Shown here one piece after another: positions 39,101 to 51,100 of a stretch of 64,000 nt of DNA. The notes under the pieces were generated by a model. That model was not told the origin of the DNA and did no database searches. It was given only the letters and a program-made list of their open reading frames with translations. The number at the start of each line of letters is the position of its first letter. Positions within the stretch are counted from its first letter, which is position 1. The stretch is from Rallus limicola (Eukaryota > Chordata > Aves > Gruiformes > Rallidae): positions 36,992,991 through 37,056,990 of the forward strand of contig JAKCOZ010000007.1 of NCBI GenBank assembly GCA_022605955.1, in the 5' to 3' direction. Both the position numbers and the translations under genes were made by a program.

Positions 39101-41764
39101 GGTGTGAGACAATTTTCTCCAACTCCAAGTTGCTAGTACTGAAGGAGTCCCACTTCACTGAAGTACTGCCATCAAAAAAGATAGGCAGAGAATCTATTCT
39201 TGGAGGGTGTCGTTGCTGACTAGAGCACATTATAGTCCTTCACAGACTTAGAGAATCTTGAAAAAGTAAGAAGATGCAGAGGGCTCGTTTTGGCTAAGGT
39301 TGCTGTGGCTCCCCATTCCCATTATAAATGTGCTTGTTAGAGGTCACTGTAAGAGTTCTGCATCTATGTCTGAAGTTAAACACCTGCACGTCCTTTGGCT
39401 CAACAGGGTTGTAGCTATCACCAGTTATATTGGTAGTTGTTCTTATCTGCTCTCACAGTAACTTGCTTTCTATGTTTTAAAGAGGTTACCAAAGCACCAC
39501 AATGATATTATTGTCAGGACATGAAAGAAAGGCTCTGGGAAGTACTTCAATTCGTACTGAAGAAAAACCCTACCAAACCCAAACAAACTAGTAAAGCCCC
39601 AGAGAAGCAAGCATTTACAGTCTTTAAACATTTTTAATAATCACTAGCCTTACAGGGCAGACTTGGTCAGTGAAAACAAATCAGCTAATGATAGATTTCA
39701 TTGGGGTTAACAGCAAAGAAACAGAATGTGACTGTTGACTATACCTCAGTCATTTACACAAGAATAAACACTGTTTATTAACAATGGAGTCAATATATTT
39801 GTTTTCTTAACTGGGGTGAGAAATCCAAATCATTCCAACTATATTTGTCTGTCCAAGTAGTGACTTTCCATAGGTTATGAAAATAAATTATCCAGGAACA
39901 GGAAGGGCTCAATTCAGTTGCCTAAATGTAAACATCTAGTGATGCCTGAGATTCCCTGAGGTGTTATTTACACAGGGAGAGATGGTAAAGCACCAGATCT
40001 ATGGGTGATCTATGTCCATCTGCAACAGGATCTAGAGGTTGGGTGTGCTACTCTAGGCTTGTCATGTCACATTAGACACAGGTTTGGTACCTGCCTCCCA
40101 GCAAATGAACACTGTATCACCTTTGTGACAAAAGAGAGCATAGTTCATGATGTGCACTCTGCTGAATCACAGGTGATGGCCTCACTGTCCATCAGTACTG
40201 GTGGACAGTAATTAAAACAGAGAAGCCAGAACTACAGTCATAGTTGCCAGCAATTCTAACTCATCCTCTATTCACTCTCCTTTACCTCTAATAATTGTTA
40301 CAATCTCACTAAGGGTTGTTTTTCAGTTAAAAAATTAAAACTATAGATTTTTAATCTTTAGATACAGCTCATGCAAAATCAAGTTTAGGAATCAGCTTTT
40401 TTTTTTTTTGTTTAAATACCCATCACCAGCTTCAGAATGACTGCAAAGGAATTCACTCTAAAACATGTCATGCAGATCTTCTTTCAAAATGGTAAAAGAT
40501 TGCTGTTTCACAGACTAAATACTTAGTCTTATTTTCCAAGAAATTCTTTGTCATTCAGATTCAGAGGGTTAAAAATGTTCTCCAGTGGTAAAGCAACACC
40601 CACCTGCAGGACCACTCCAACATCAGCATTGCAGCAAACTCTGACTTCTGTGCTGTATTAATACTATTGATTATATCACACAGCAGAGGGGTATAAGCAA
40701 AAGCTGTATCACCCCTTTGTCTGCATATTGAAACAATCTAATAAAACTTAGCTTTTTCAACTACAACTAAAAAAAACCCCAACCACCTATTGTAACATAT
40801 TTCAATGGATGATTTATTGTGCTCACAGACCCTATTATGAAGCAAACAATGAAACCCAAAGCAAACTGCCCAACATTATGCTCTTAAAAAGCACCTGACT
40901 ACTGAAAAATCAGTTATTTTTAAATGGCTCTCAACACCCACCTAACAGGAAACCTTCATCTTGAAGCTTTCTCAGGGACTGAATGCAGCCAAAAGAATTG
41001 TATTGCAGAGCTGGTCTCAGCTCAAGGTTTGCGGGTATTCGTACAGAAAGATAAAAGATTATTTTTTATAGGGGCATTATCTTGTCTCAACTGACTTTAC
41101 TGTTGCATCTGTAAATTTGTACATTACAACTAATTTCCTTATAACAAATTTTGAAGGGGAAACACGATTTTCTAAAGAGTTTTCTCTCAGCAGAGGAAGT
41201 GTTAAATGTTATGTAGCACAGAAAACATCTAGGCCTAGATTGACAGCTTAACTTTTGGGGGCTTTAAAACAATATTAATAAACAGATAGGATTTTAAAGT
41301 ATGAGATAGTATGATTTTTTCACATTTTTAATGTATGTTAATATTTATTTGATTCAACATTTCTTTGCTGCGTTTATTCTAAGGCTCTGGAGGATCAGAA
41401 ATAGATTCAGAATTCCAAGGCTACTTTTTTCTAGGTTTGGATAAAGAAACATGTTACAAATAGCACTTGCTGTGTGTGAGGCTTAGGGGTTTCAGGCTGT
41501 TAAAGGTGAAGGTTGATGGCTTTTTTAAAATCAGGTTAGAAATTACTCCAGTTAAGACTCCTGCTGTATCAGCAGATCTGGATGAAAGTAATCAGTATAA
41601 AATGATGTATGGGCTGCTTTTCTTTAATAAAAAAACACTAAAACAAAACAAAGACTAAACAAAACAAAAAACCTTGAAAGAAAAAAAAAGTTGAGAGCTC
41701 AGTGTAAGTAAGAAAAAGCTAGATGCAATAAAAATTATTATATAGCTGCTAAATTAGCTTATAG
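36193..41764. other. Intergenic, no gene seen
   Basis: Non-coding. A-rich run at about 37,850-37,870 and T-rich runs near 38,030 and 40,400. No recognisable gene or repeat that I can support. Confidence 0.55.
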
Positions 41765-42032
41765 TTTATAACTTTGCCTCATTCTTCACTAGCAAGGACT
41801 CTAGTCACACCACCCAAGTCACAGAAGGCAAAGGCAGAGTGAAGAACCACCCAGTGTAGGAAAAGATTAGGTATGAGACTGTCCAAGGAACCTAAAGGCA
41901 TCCATAGATCCTGAGAGGACTGTCGGATAAAGTGGCTAAGTCAATCTCCATCATATTTGAGAAGTTGTGGCAGTTCAGTGAAGTTCCCACTGACTGGAGA
42001 AGAGGATACTGAACCCCCATTTTTAAACAGGG
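41765..42032 (+). repeat. CR1 ORF2 fragment, plus orientation
   Basis: Reads in sense like the CR1 region just before the reverse transcriptase: 'gcctcattcttcactagcaa', 'cacaccacccaagtcacaga', 'gtgaagaaccacccagtgta', 'ggaacctaaaggcatccat' and 'ctccatcatatttgagaag', ending at 'cccccatttttaaacagg', which aligns with the 'P-x-FKKG' start of the RT. It is cut exactly at 42,032/42,033 by the next element. Frame is broken. Confidence 0.85.
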
Positions 42033-42238
42033 TGTTGTAGTTTTGTGTGGCTCAGTTCTGGTGGAGGGTGGGGGTGTGGGGGCTGCAGGGGTGGCATCTG
42101 CAAGAAGCAGTGAAAAGCTCTCTGCAGGTCCAAGGGGGTAAACACCAGCCAGCTCAATCCCAGAGTCATTGCTGACCAAGGCCAAGCCAGTCAGTGATGG
42201 TCACAGTACCTCTGGGAATAAAGTTTAGAAGAGAGAGA
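42033..42238 (+). mobile_element. Endogenous retrovirus LTR fragment (avian ERVL-like), plus orientation
   Basis: Begins with TGTTGTAGTTTTGTGTGG, a TG-starting LTR end. It is followed by a G-rich 'ggggctgcaggggtggc' segment, an 'aagaagcagtgaaaagctc' segment and 'accaaggccaagccagtcag', then 'cacagtacctctgggaataa'. This wording matches an interspersed LTR type I know from bird genomes. It carries no coding sequence. The 3' part is missing: it runs into an oppositely oriented LTR at about 42,238. Family name cannot be fixed without a repeat library. Confidence 0.65.
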
Positions 42239-42687
42239 TAGATATAATAATAATAGTACTTATAGCAAAATATACAAAGCAGGTGATATACAGTGTGGTT
42301 TCTCACTGAACTGCACAACTCAGGCTGTACAGTTTAGAGCCGTCCTGAAACCAGACTGTCCTACCAAAAAACATGAGTGGAGCTGTGTGCTCTTCCCCCC
42401 TCCCCCCCCCCCCCCCCTTTATTCTGAGCATGACGTCATTGGCATGGAATACCCTCTTTGGCCAGTTTGGATCACTTGTCCTGGCTGTGTCCCCTCCCAG
42501 CTTCCTGAGTGCCCCCACACCTTCTGATTAGCAGGGAAGCTTGAACATCTGAAAAGTACTTGACTGCTTAGCAACAACTAAAAACATCAGGGTGTTACCA
42601 ACACTGCTCTCATCCTGACTCCCAAACATGGCATAACACCAACTGCTAGAAATAAATTAAGTCTATCCTAGCCAAAACCAGGACACA
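42239..42687 (-). mobile_element. Solo LTR (avian ERVL type), minus orientation
   Basis: Read on the minus strand, it starts TGTGTCCTGGTTTTGGCTAG at 42,687 and continues with 'gatagacttaatttatttc', 'acactgatgtttt'-like and 'gctgggaggggacacagcc' segments. It then passes 'atgacgtcatgctcag' (a CRE-like TGACGTCA near 42,430-42,437) and a G-rich block (plus-strand C runs at 42,395-42,417). This order is that of an abundant avian ERVL LTR. No internal gag/pol region is next to it, so it is a solo LTR or a truncated end. The distal end near 42,239 is uncertain. Confidence 0.75.
42395..42417. repeat. Poly-C tract inside the LTR
   Basis: C6, T, C16. The matching part of this LTR type is normally a C-rich/G-rich stretch upstream of the CRE-like site, so the run probably expanded after insertion. 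Length is prone to sequencing error. Confidence 0.8.
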
Positions 42688-42689
42688 GT

Positions 42690-42900
42690 GGGAAAATAGG
42701 TCAAGCAACAGGTAGAAGGAGGTGATTGCACCCTCTACTCTGTTCTCATGAGTCCCCCACCCCCAAAGTACTGCATCCAGCTCTGGGGTCTCCAGTACAA
42801 AAGAGGCATGGAGCTGTTGGAGTGAGTCCAGAGAAGGACCACAAACATGACCAGAGGGCTGGAGCACCTCTCCTGTAAAGACAGACTGAGAGAGGTAAAT
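42690..42900 (+). repeat. CR1 ORF2 end fragment, plus orientation
   Basis: After the LTR, plus-strand CR1 sequence resumes: 'ggaggtgattgcaccctcta', 'ctgttctcatgagtccccca', 'agtactgcatccagctctgg', 'ggagctgttggagtgagtcc' and 'ctggagcacctctcctgt'. This is the end region of ORF2, far downstream of the CR1 piece that ends at 42,032. Either the original CR1 had an internal deletion or these are two CR1 insertions of the same orientation. The 3' UTR and tail are missing. Confidence 0.88.
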
Positions 42901-45900
42901 AATAGTCTTTGCAATCTGAGGATAAGCATAGCAATAAAATGTTGTTAAGAAATCCAGATCTTTTAAGCTCCTTGTTATGGATGAACCATCCTGTAAAACT
43001 GGTGCCACAGTCAACAGACTTTGATTTCATTCTTTAAGAAGAAAACAACATACTTGTTTGTCAAATTACGGTCTTTGCTTTTCTCATCTGCTATCAAATA
43101 GCTTTGTTTTTTGTAAGTTTACAATAGAAAAGCAAAATTAGATAAGCACACCTCATTTTACCTAATTTTTAATTAAATTAAGGTCTTTTAACGCTATTGT
43201 AGTATTGTCTGAGTCCTTTTCACTTGGATGAATTTTGAGATTGAATATTGTTTTCTGAACTTCACCCATCCTATACTACATTACACAGCAATCTAAAACA
43301 ACTGAAGGATGAACATGTTAATTACGAAGATTTTATTCAAGAATTTATTCTTCAAAAGCCAGTAACTTTTAACCTTTCACAAGTGCCTTCCTCTAGCTTT
43401 TACATTTAGTGAGACACAGAAGACCACTGGTCTGCAGCAAATTTTACTGCACTAAATTTTAAATGAAAAATGGACTAACAATTAACCTTTTCAGCTAAAA
43501 AGAGTTAATTGCAATACAGTATTGCTAGTATTGCTAATCATTTCCATAACTGTGGGAGATAGAAACATGTTACAAGAGCAGTGTGGAGAACACATGGACT
43601 CTTCAATGTACAATTTACTGATTCCACATGTAAATATATATTCAGAATCTTCTATGATCCCCGAATTAAACTGCAAAAGAATTCACACCATGGAAAATAG
43701 TATAGTGGGGGGGGGGTAAAGTTCAGTTTTTGTCCTGTATTAAAAAAGGGCAACTAGGCACTTGTATAAACTTAGATTCTAAAAGCATAGAGTAATAATT
43801 CACAATCTTTAGGATCAGTCATTATTAACAAATGAGATGCAGGATGCATAAGAGCAACCTGCCTAACCTGAACAGGTGGGATAAACATTATATACATAGT
43901 CTTAACAGCTTTAGGGCAAACGCTCAGTGACCTCTCTCCTTGTGCACTTGCATCCCATAACGCTTTACATCACAGGAGGTGCTGGCAGCTTTAAGGAAAG
44001 AACATTATCAGGGGTATTGTATCCAATTTCCTGGAAAGACAGTTCAACAGTGTCCCCTGGACGCTTTCATAGGGCAAACTTTTGGATTAGATGACCTCGT
44101 GGGGTCTGTTTTTCTTCTGTATCATGCAGTTCACTGCAAGGCTATGTTGTTAGAAAAAAATCAAACAGAAGAGTGTTCATTTTTTTTTCTTCTTACATGT
44201 AAAGGACAACAGCATCCACCAAAGCAACCTTTTATAAAGCTACAGTTGACCACTGGCCCATTGTGTTAAGGACATCTGAATATTCATATTTTTATCCATA
44301 CGAAAACCAGCAAGACTTGAACACTGCCATAGCTAAAGACCACAAATCTTGAAATGAAAGCATATGTTTCTTTCACACATTCCCACTTTTATGCTTTAAT
44401 TTTTCCCAGCCTACCTGAAGTGTTTTTACTGAAATTAGATCTGTTACTAACATAAAATTATAGCAGTTCTATTTATGTGATATTAAAAAAAATGAAATTT
44501 AAATGTATCTGGGTATATTTAGGATTGAATATTTTTAGGATTGCTTGCTAATCTAATGCAATATAGAACATAAGAGATCATATTATTATCCTTACAGCTA
44601 TAATATAGGCCATCAGGAAAAAAAGCATATGATAATGAATATTAAAAAATCTAATTATTTGTGTCATCTAGAAGATTATATTTGTTTTATAATACAACAA
44701 AGACTATGGCACATTCGTGTGACACATTCGGTTTATTGAAAAACAAATACAAAATGAGATAATTTTAACTGCATAGCATATCATGTGAACAAAAGATCTG
44801 TGGCAAAACACCAGGAAAAAAATCACAGTAATGAATGAAAAAATCAGTAGCTGAGAAACCTACAGCTAGGGACCCATTTGTTCTTTAGGATTGTTATGCT
44901 AATTTTCAAGACTTGCTGCAGCAGCAAAGTTGAGATTTAGGATGAATGCATCAATCACTAACTACTAATGCTATAAAGATATCCTTAGGTTCTCAAGGTA
45001 ATTTAAAAGACCTATTCATATGGTACTTTTCAAGCATTGCACTTTTACGTGAACTGTGTTAGAGGCAAACTCTTCAAAAGTCAATAGAACTTAACAGTTT
45101 CCTTAAGCAAACAGAAGTGGTTTCCTTGGGAAGTATTATGTTCTAATTCACCACTAATTTAAAAAGCAAAATAAAAAATCCATCCAGAGGCCTGTGAATA
45201 AGAATCAGAATTGATGTATTAGCTCACTGATGTAGTATTTTAAAGAAAATTTATGCGTGTATACATTTTAAGGCTTACTAAGCATTTCTTACCCAAGCTT
45301 ACATTCATGGCTGTTCACTGCCAAAATAAGACACTGCATCAATATAATTCAAACTATTGACTTTTAGTAACTTTTTTTGACAAAAATTTATTTCTCAGTT
45401 TAAGGCACAGAATTGCTTTATGTCAATATCCCAAATTATTAAGGAAAATTATTGGGTGAGGGAGGGAAACGACAGTTAATTAAAATCTTCTGGCAGGAAT
45501 GCAAAACTGTACCTTTGTCTTACTATTTCACTTTATAGACTGATCTGTAATTGAATAGTCCTGCTTCATATTTTCCTTAATTTTGCTAAAACTTGTGGAC
45601 AGAAGCATTGTGATATTTGTGAGCATATGGTCAGGATTATTGTTTCCCAGTTGAGTTCTATAATAAAAAACAGGAATCAGGTCACCCTTACCCACTGAAT
45701 TCTCAGGCAGACTTTGTAGAAACAGGTTCCTTCCCCCCACCTCAGTGATCTCTCTCTTCTCACAGCCACGTTTCCTTTTACCATGTCCCAAAACAGAGTT
45801 CTCTCAACTTTTCTGATACTGCTCTATTCTATGTGGTCTGCCTTTTTTCCACAATACATTTAAACCTCATAAATCCCAGACAACCTCCAGAATTGCTTTT

Positions 45901-48900
45901 TAAGTCTCAAAAGCCAATCTCCTAATATACAGCTGCCAGACTGCATTTCCAGAGCACCTTCCCCTGGGATTTATTAGTGCTTAAGATATTTTTTTAACTG
46001 TAAGTAGATTTGATACTTCTGTAGATTTATTTTTTTTTTCTTGTTGCAGCATAAAAATTCCAATACACTCTCTGCAATTATAACCTGTCCTTCTGGATTT
46101 TTTTTTTTTTTAACATGACAGGTAACACTGATTTTCATCTCTTAATGTGAAATTTTGAAATTCCCTACACTGTTTCAACAATCCTAAAACTGTATGCAGT
46201 AAAGGAGGCAACAAGACACAACTTCGTAACTGTAAAACTAACATACAGGGCTGTGACAACTGTTGTAGTAACCCTCTCTCCCCTTATCTCCATGTAATGC
46301 TACCTGATGTTGTGACCAGTCTGCATTTAAACAATGCACAATACAAATATTGATTTCCTCCTACATTAAGACAGCTAATGAGTGAATGAATCTTGATAAA
46401 CAGTTTTAATTGTTAATTCTGTCCAATGGCTATTTCAAATAGAGAAATAAATATATGGCTGTATATTTATTATAAAATCTATAATTACTACAAAAGAAAT
46501 CTAGATGACTGTTCTAATGCAGCATCATATTGCAGAGAAGGCACTTTAAATTTCAGTTCATGTCTGATAGGAAAGAAAACCTAAAAATGAAATCAGGCTG
46601 TTAATGTAATGGAAATTATGTAGTCTGTTTACTGTCTAACGCAAAGAATGTTAAAGATAGGATCTTTGCTTATTGCAGAAATTGAGAGAAAGCTGAAATT
46701 AAGTAAGGAAACATTTTATTTCAAAATGTAAGACCAAAAGGCAACAATTAGGAGTTCCATTAGAACTGAATTGAAACTTAGCATGTGACAGATTAAAAGA
46801 CTGATTTCCTTTTGAGACAAAATTCGTAAATAGGACCCAACTCTGCCTTGCCAGCATAGGTTCCCTCTTTTTCTATACTAGTAATTATCAATATATAAAC
46901 AGCTGAAATGTTTTATAAATAATTGGTTTTGTATATCATGGGTACCTGCTTTGTGATCAAGCAACAAGACACATACAAAACACTCATATCAACATTTCAG
47001 AGGGTGGCTGATGGCTGGGAATGACTGGGCCTTAGAAAACACAACTACTTTGTGTTAGAAGTGCAAATGACATTATTTGGAGCTAGACATAAAAAGACAT
47101 TAGCCTTTTCAGCAACTGCTAGTGACTTGAGCAAATATCTGATCACAACTGTTCAACAATTCTCTTTCTGTCCCTTATCTCTCTGCATCACAAAAGATAC
47201 CAAGAACACAGGATACTAAAAAATATTTTGCACTGCTTGATCCTTCCATTGTAGGACAAATGCCTGGATGAGTGGGAGCACTTATAAAATCAATGTTTCA
47301 CATACTGATTTGCCTGTGTACTTTGGGCAGGAGCTGAGTCTCTCTGTCTTTCACCATGAGTTCAGCCTCTTTCATCTGTTGCCTGTGGAAGGTGCAGAAG
47401 GAGCTTGCTGCCATTCTTAAACAGAAGATGAACATCTTAGAGTGCTTTACATTTTTTTTTATTCCCAACAGTCCCTTTGGGGCTTTCCTAAAGGTGCTGC
47501 TTTGCTTTGTAATCTGACTTCAGATATGCAGACTCTTTAAGGTCACTTAAAAGTATTGTTATTTTTATGTGCACTTTGGTTTCATCATAGTTTGCAAAGT
47601 CTTCATGAAGTATGTTTTGGCTCATTTTTGTAGAGGTAGCTGTTGCAGGTGAACACCTGGACTAAAAACTCCAATCTTCTAGCATTTTAAGCAAGATTTA
47701 TATTTTTCCAATATAAAAATGGACATTTTTCTGTTTCCCCTCCTCCCTTTTAACAGAAGTGTAAGAAATACTTTTTATAAAACTGCTTCATTATTGCTGT
47801 GTCTGAGTTAACTCTATTTAAAAGCAAATGCAATAAACTATCGTCACCAAATGGGCTGTCATATAACAGCTTTAGTTTACCCTAGCTCTCTGAGGATCTC
47901 AGCAGTCTGAACAATGATATTTTCTGATACATTATCAGAAGAAAAGAAACTATCTACTGTTTTCATGCAGAATAACGAAAGAAATGGGCCATGGGTGAAT
48001 CAGGAAAGAAGTATTGCAGAAAACAGTGGTATATAAAAGATACTAATGCAGCAGATTTCTTTCAGCATTGGAGTAGATAATCTTCATCTTGAATAGTCAC
48101 TCATCCTAGTAGGTAACAAGGAAAAAAGGCAGGGGTATTTTCAAAGCTCAAGTATCTAGTAAATTCATACAAGCAGACAGGAAAACACAGATTATCATTC
48201 TGAATTGAGTTCTCTTTTTTTTTTTCAAAGAAAACATCATCATACAAAGATAAATATTGTGAGACACATCAAGGTCTTAATAAGACAACTGATGTTATGG
48301 ATGATAAGGCCTCTGTAGTTAGGAAAGACAGTCTGTGAAAGACAGGCTTTTAATGGGATTGAATATAAGAGAAAAAAATTAGTAACAAACAATTTCACAC
48401 TGGAAAAAGCTGTCCTAAGAACAAAAGAGAACATTCATTAGCACACAAAATAATGTGCTAGAAGAGGTGGAGCCAGGAAGAATACAGGTATAACAAAGAT
48501 AAGGGTGTACTGCATTTGGCATCACCCACGTTCAAAGCAATGAAATAGGTACATGGGAAGATCCTATGCATCAAGGTTTGTAATACACTTGATTGGCCAG
48601 CACCAGTGAAGACAGTCACAAAGTGCACAAAGCAAACCACTTTAATAAGCATACTACAGAGAAAAATAGGAAAGTAAAGAACAGAAAAGTTTTCGAAAGC
48701 TCCTAGCAGAGAAATTTAGCAATAGTACAGTTTACAGCTACAGCACAGGATCAAGAAAGAACTAATGAAGATATATGAGACAAGAGAAAAAGAATATACA
48801 AAAAAGAGTTTTTTCACCATGTTAATATTAGTATGTTTTGCATCATTAGGACAATATGAACTAAGTATTAGCAAGTATATAAAGGAAAATGTCAAGTCTA

Positions 48901-49122
48901 GATTTCTAATAAGTACATGTACAAAGCCAATACTGAGGCAGAGAACTGTAAAGTCATTGCACCTTATTTAAAAGAGTAAGAAAATACTCTTTTAATCTTA
49001 CAAAATACTTCAGAACAGAGAAAATTTAATTTGTCATGATGCCTATAGTCACACCATATGATCAAGGTATATTTGCATGCAGTTCCAGGACTATGTGCAC
49101 TGTTACAACTGCCAGTAGCAAT
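42901..49122. other. Intergenic, no gene seen
   Basis: AT-rich non-coding DNA. A G10 run is at 43,707-43,716. The parts 44,440-44,720 and 46,380-46,500 are very AT-rich. No gene recognised. Confidence 0.55.
44085..44150 (+). repeat. Possible ancient CR1 3' end
   Basis: The segment 'ttggattagatgacctcgtg' followed by 'gggtctgtttttcttctgta' resembles the 3' end of older CR1 subfamilies ('ggactagatgacctc' followed by 'ggtcccttcc'). Weak, short match. Confidence 0.35.
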
Positions 49123-49425
49123 AATCATAGAATCTTTGAATGGTTTGGGTTGGCAGGTCCTTAAAGATCATGCAAATCCCCCTACTACAACATCCTCAGA
49201 GCAAAGAATTTCTTCTTAACATCTCATCTAAATATACGTTCCTTCAGCTTGAAGTCATTACTCCTTGTCCTATCATTGCATGACCTTGTAAAGACTGCTT
49301 CTCCAGAGTTCTTGTAGGCCCTTTTATTACTGGAAGGCTGCAGTCAGGTCTCCCTGGAGATCTCTCTTCTCCAGGCTGAACAAGCCCAATTCTCAGCCTG
49401 TCTTCAGAGAGGTGCTCCTATGATG
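49123..49425 (-). repeat. CR1 LINE 3' region, minus orientation
   Basis: Starts with AATCATAGAATCTTTGAATG and 'ggtttgggttggcaggtcc', the antisense CR1 3' end, then 'aaagaatttcttcttaacat', 'cagcttgaagtcattact' and 'ccttgtcctatcattgcatg', and ends in 'cttctccaggctgaacaagc' and 'tcagcctgtcttcagagag'. Old, moderately diverged, 5'-truncated near 49,425. Confidence 0.92.
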
Positions 49426-50424
49426 CCTAAAGGAAAGAAGAAAGTCCTTTGGATCATGGCATACATGAATACAATGATGAAACAGGTTGTGAACTCACTG
49501 CAATGTATTGCCTCTATTACTTCACTAGAAATGGGAGAGACTGTTCTGATATACTGCATTAGCTTTTAAGACCTAAAAAGAATAATAAGGTGGAATGTGG
49601 AATGCTAAAATTTACCTGATATGCATGATATAATTTTTTGGTCTCCAGGGCTCATACATTCTACATACTATGTGCTCTACATGCATACCAGTTCAGGCCA
49701 GACCTGGATTTAGCCATTATCGTTACTATACTGAAACAACAACAAAAGGTTATGGAGAATTCCCAATGTCACAGGCAAAAGGTACAAGGAGATGTAATCT
49801 AAAATTCAACTATACTTGATAGAAAACTCGTGTTAGTCATTTTGGTTATGTCTAGGAATAAAGATGTATCTAACTCCCCTGAGTTAGTGCTAAAGCAAGT
49901 AAAAATATTTTCTTCTTACAAGAGCTGAAGAACATAATGAAGATGATGACTAAGACTGGCAGAAATCTAGAGCAATTGGGGAGGGAAGGATGAAAACGGC
50001 ACTGAGATCACAGTCTGAATGATTTCACAGATGATGTTTTCCATAACAGGAAATATTTAGTCATTTACTTGTTCTACTGTACTATCTTAGCTCATTCAAG
50101 GAAACACAATGTAGGCCAATTCATAACAAGGAAAAGTTAAGAGTAGTCCTTCATTCATGTAAAGTTATGGTTATCAAAACAGTAAATATTTGTGGATACT
50201 ATACTTTTTCTTTTTTTTATCACACATATGGGTACAGGGGAACAGCAGAAACTAAACATAACCAGTTGAGATTAACACAAATCTTGATAAACCTTCAGCT
50301 ATTTCAGTGCTGACTATACCACAATATAAAAAAAATACAAATGTACAACTTGACTGAAGCATGTAATTGCTATAAAAATTCCTTAGTTGCATATCTTTCA
50401 TATGATACAGAATCTGGCTAACCA
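49426..50424. other. Intergenic, no gene seen
   Basis: AT-rich, non-coding, nothing recognised. Confidence 0.6.
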
Positions 50425-50439
50425 CCCCCCCCCCCCCCC
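50425..50439. repeat. C15 homopolymer at a CR1 edge
   Basis: A run of 15 C directly borders the minus-strand CR1 that follows. It may be a decayed or replaced CR1 tail; CR1 3' ends are normally short octamer repeats and not homopolymers. Confidence 0.75.
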
Positions 50440-51100
50440 ACTCATAGGGTCACCTAAAGCTGGTTATCCAGGACCAAGTCCTGATGGCTTTTAAGCATCT
50501 CCAAGTTGTGAGACTCCACCACCTTCCTGGGCAGCCTGTACTAGTGCTCAGCCACCCTTATAGTAAAATGTGCTTCCTCATGTTCAGAGACAACCTACTG
50601 CTTTTAACATTGTGCCTACTGCCTCTGGTCCTGCCTCTGAGCACTACCACTACTGTGTTCTCTTGGCATCTTCCTTTCATAAGATACCCCTGAACCTTCT
50701 CTTCTCCAGGATGAGCAGTCCCAACTCTTTCGGCTGTTTCTCATAGTAAATATAAACTAGACCCTTCATCATCTCCAAGGGCAATTTTTAAATTCTGTAC
50801 AGTATGTCCAGGTCTATCTTGTACTGAGAAGCCCAACACTGGATACAGCTCACCTTCTTCAATCTGCGAGCAACACTCCTAATGCAGCCCAGGATACCGT
50901 TAACCCTCTTTGCAGCAAGAGCACATTGCTGGCTCATGTTCAACTTGGTGTCCCCCAAGCCCACCATGTCCTTTTCTGCCAAGCTGTTTTTCAGCTGGGT
51001 AGCTCCCAGCACGTGCTGCTCCCTGGGGTGACTCTTACCCAGGAAAGTGCAAGACATTCCACTTTCCTTATTGAACTTCATGAGGTTCTGATATTTAATA
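50440..51100 (-). repeat. CR1 LINE fragment, minus orientation, longest minus copy
   Basis: On the plus strand, antisense CR1 3' wording ('tccaggaccaagtcctgatg', 'aagcatctccaagttgtgag', 'ccttcctgggcagcctgtac') leads into the antisense ORF2 end ('gaagcccaacactggataca') and continues with 'gcaagagcacattgctggct' and 'caacttggtgtcccccaagc', a segment typical of one avian CR1 subfamily. It ends near 'gaacttcatgaggttctga'. Multiple stops; not coding. Confidence 0.9.

Noticed and set aside
42033..42687. A full endogenous retrovirus with gag, pol and env
   Set aside because: Only LTR-type sequence is present, in two opposite orientations, with no internal coding region between or next to them.
42395..50439. 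Homopolymer runs (C16, G10, C15) as functional elements
   Set aside because: Short mononucleotide runs mutate fast and are prone to sequencing error. They are recorded only where they help place a repeat edge.
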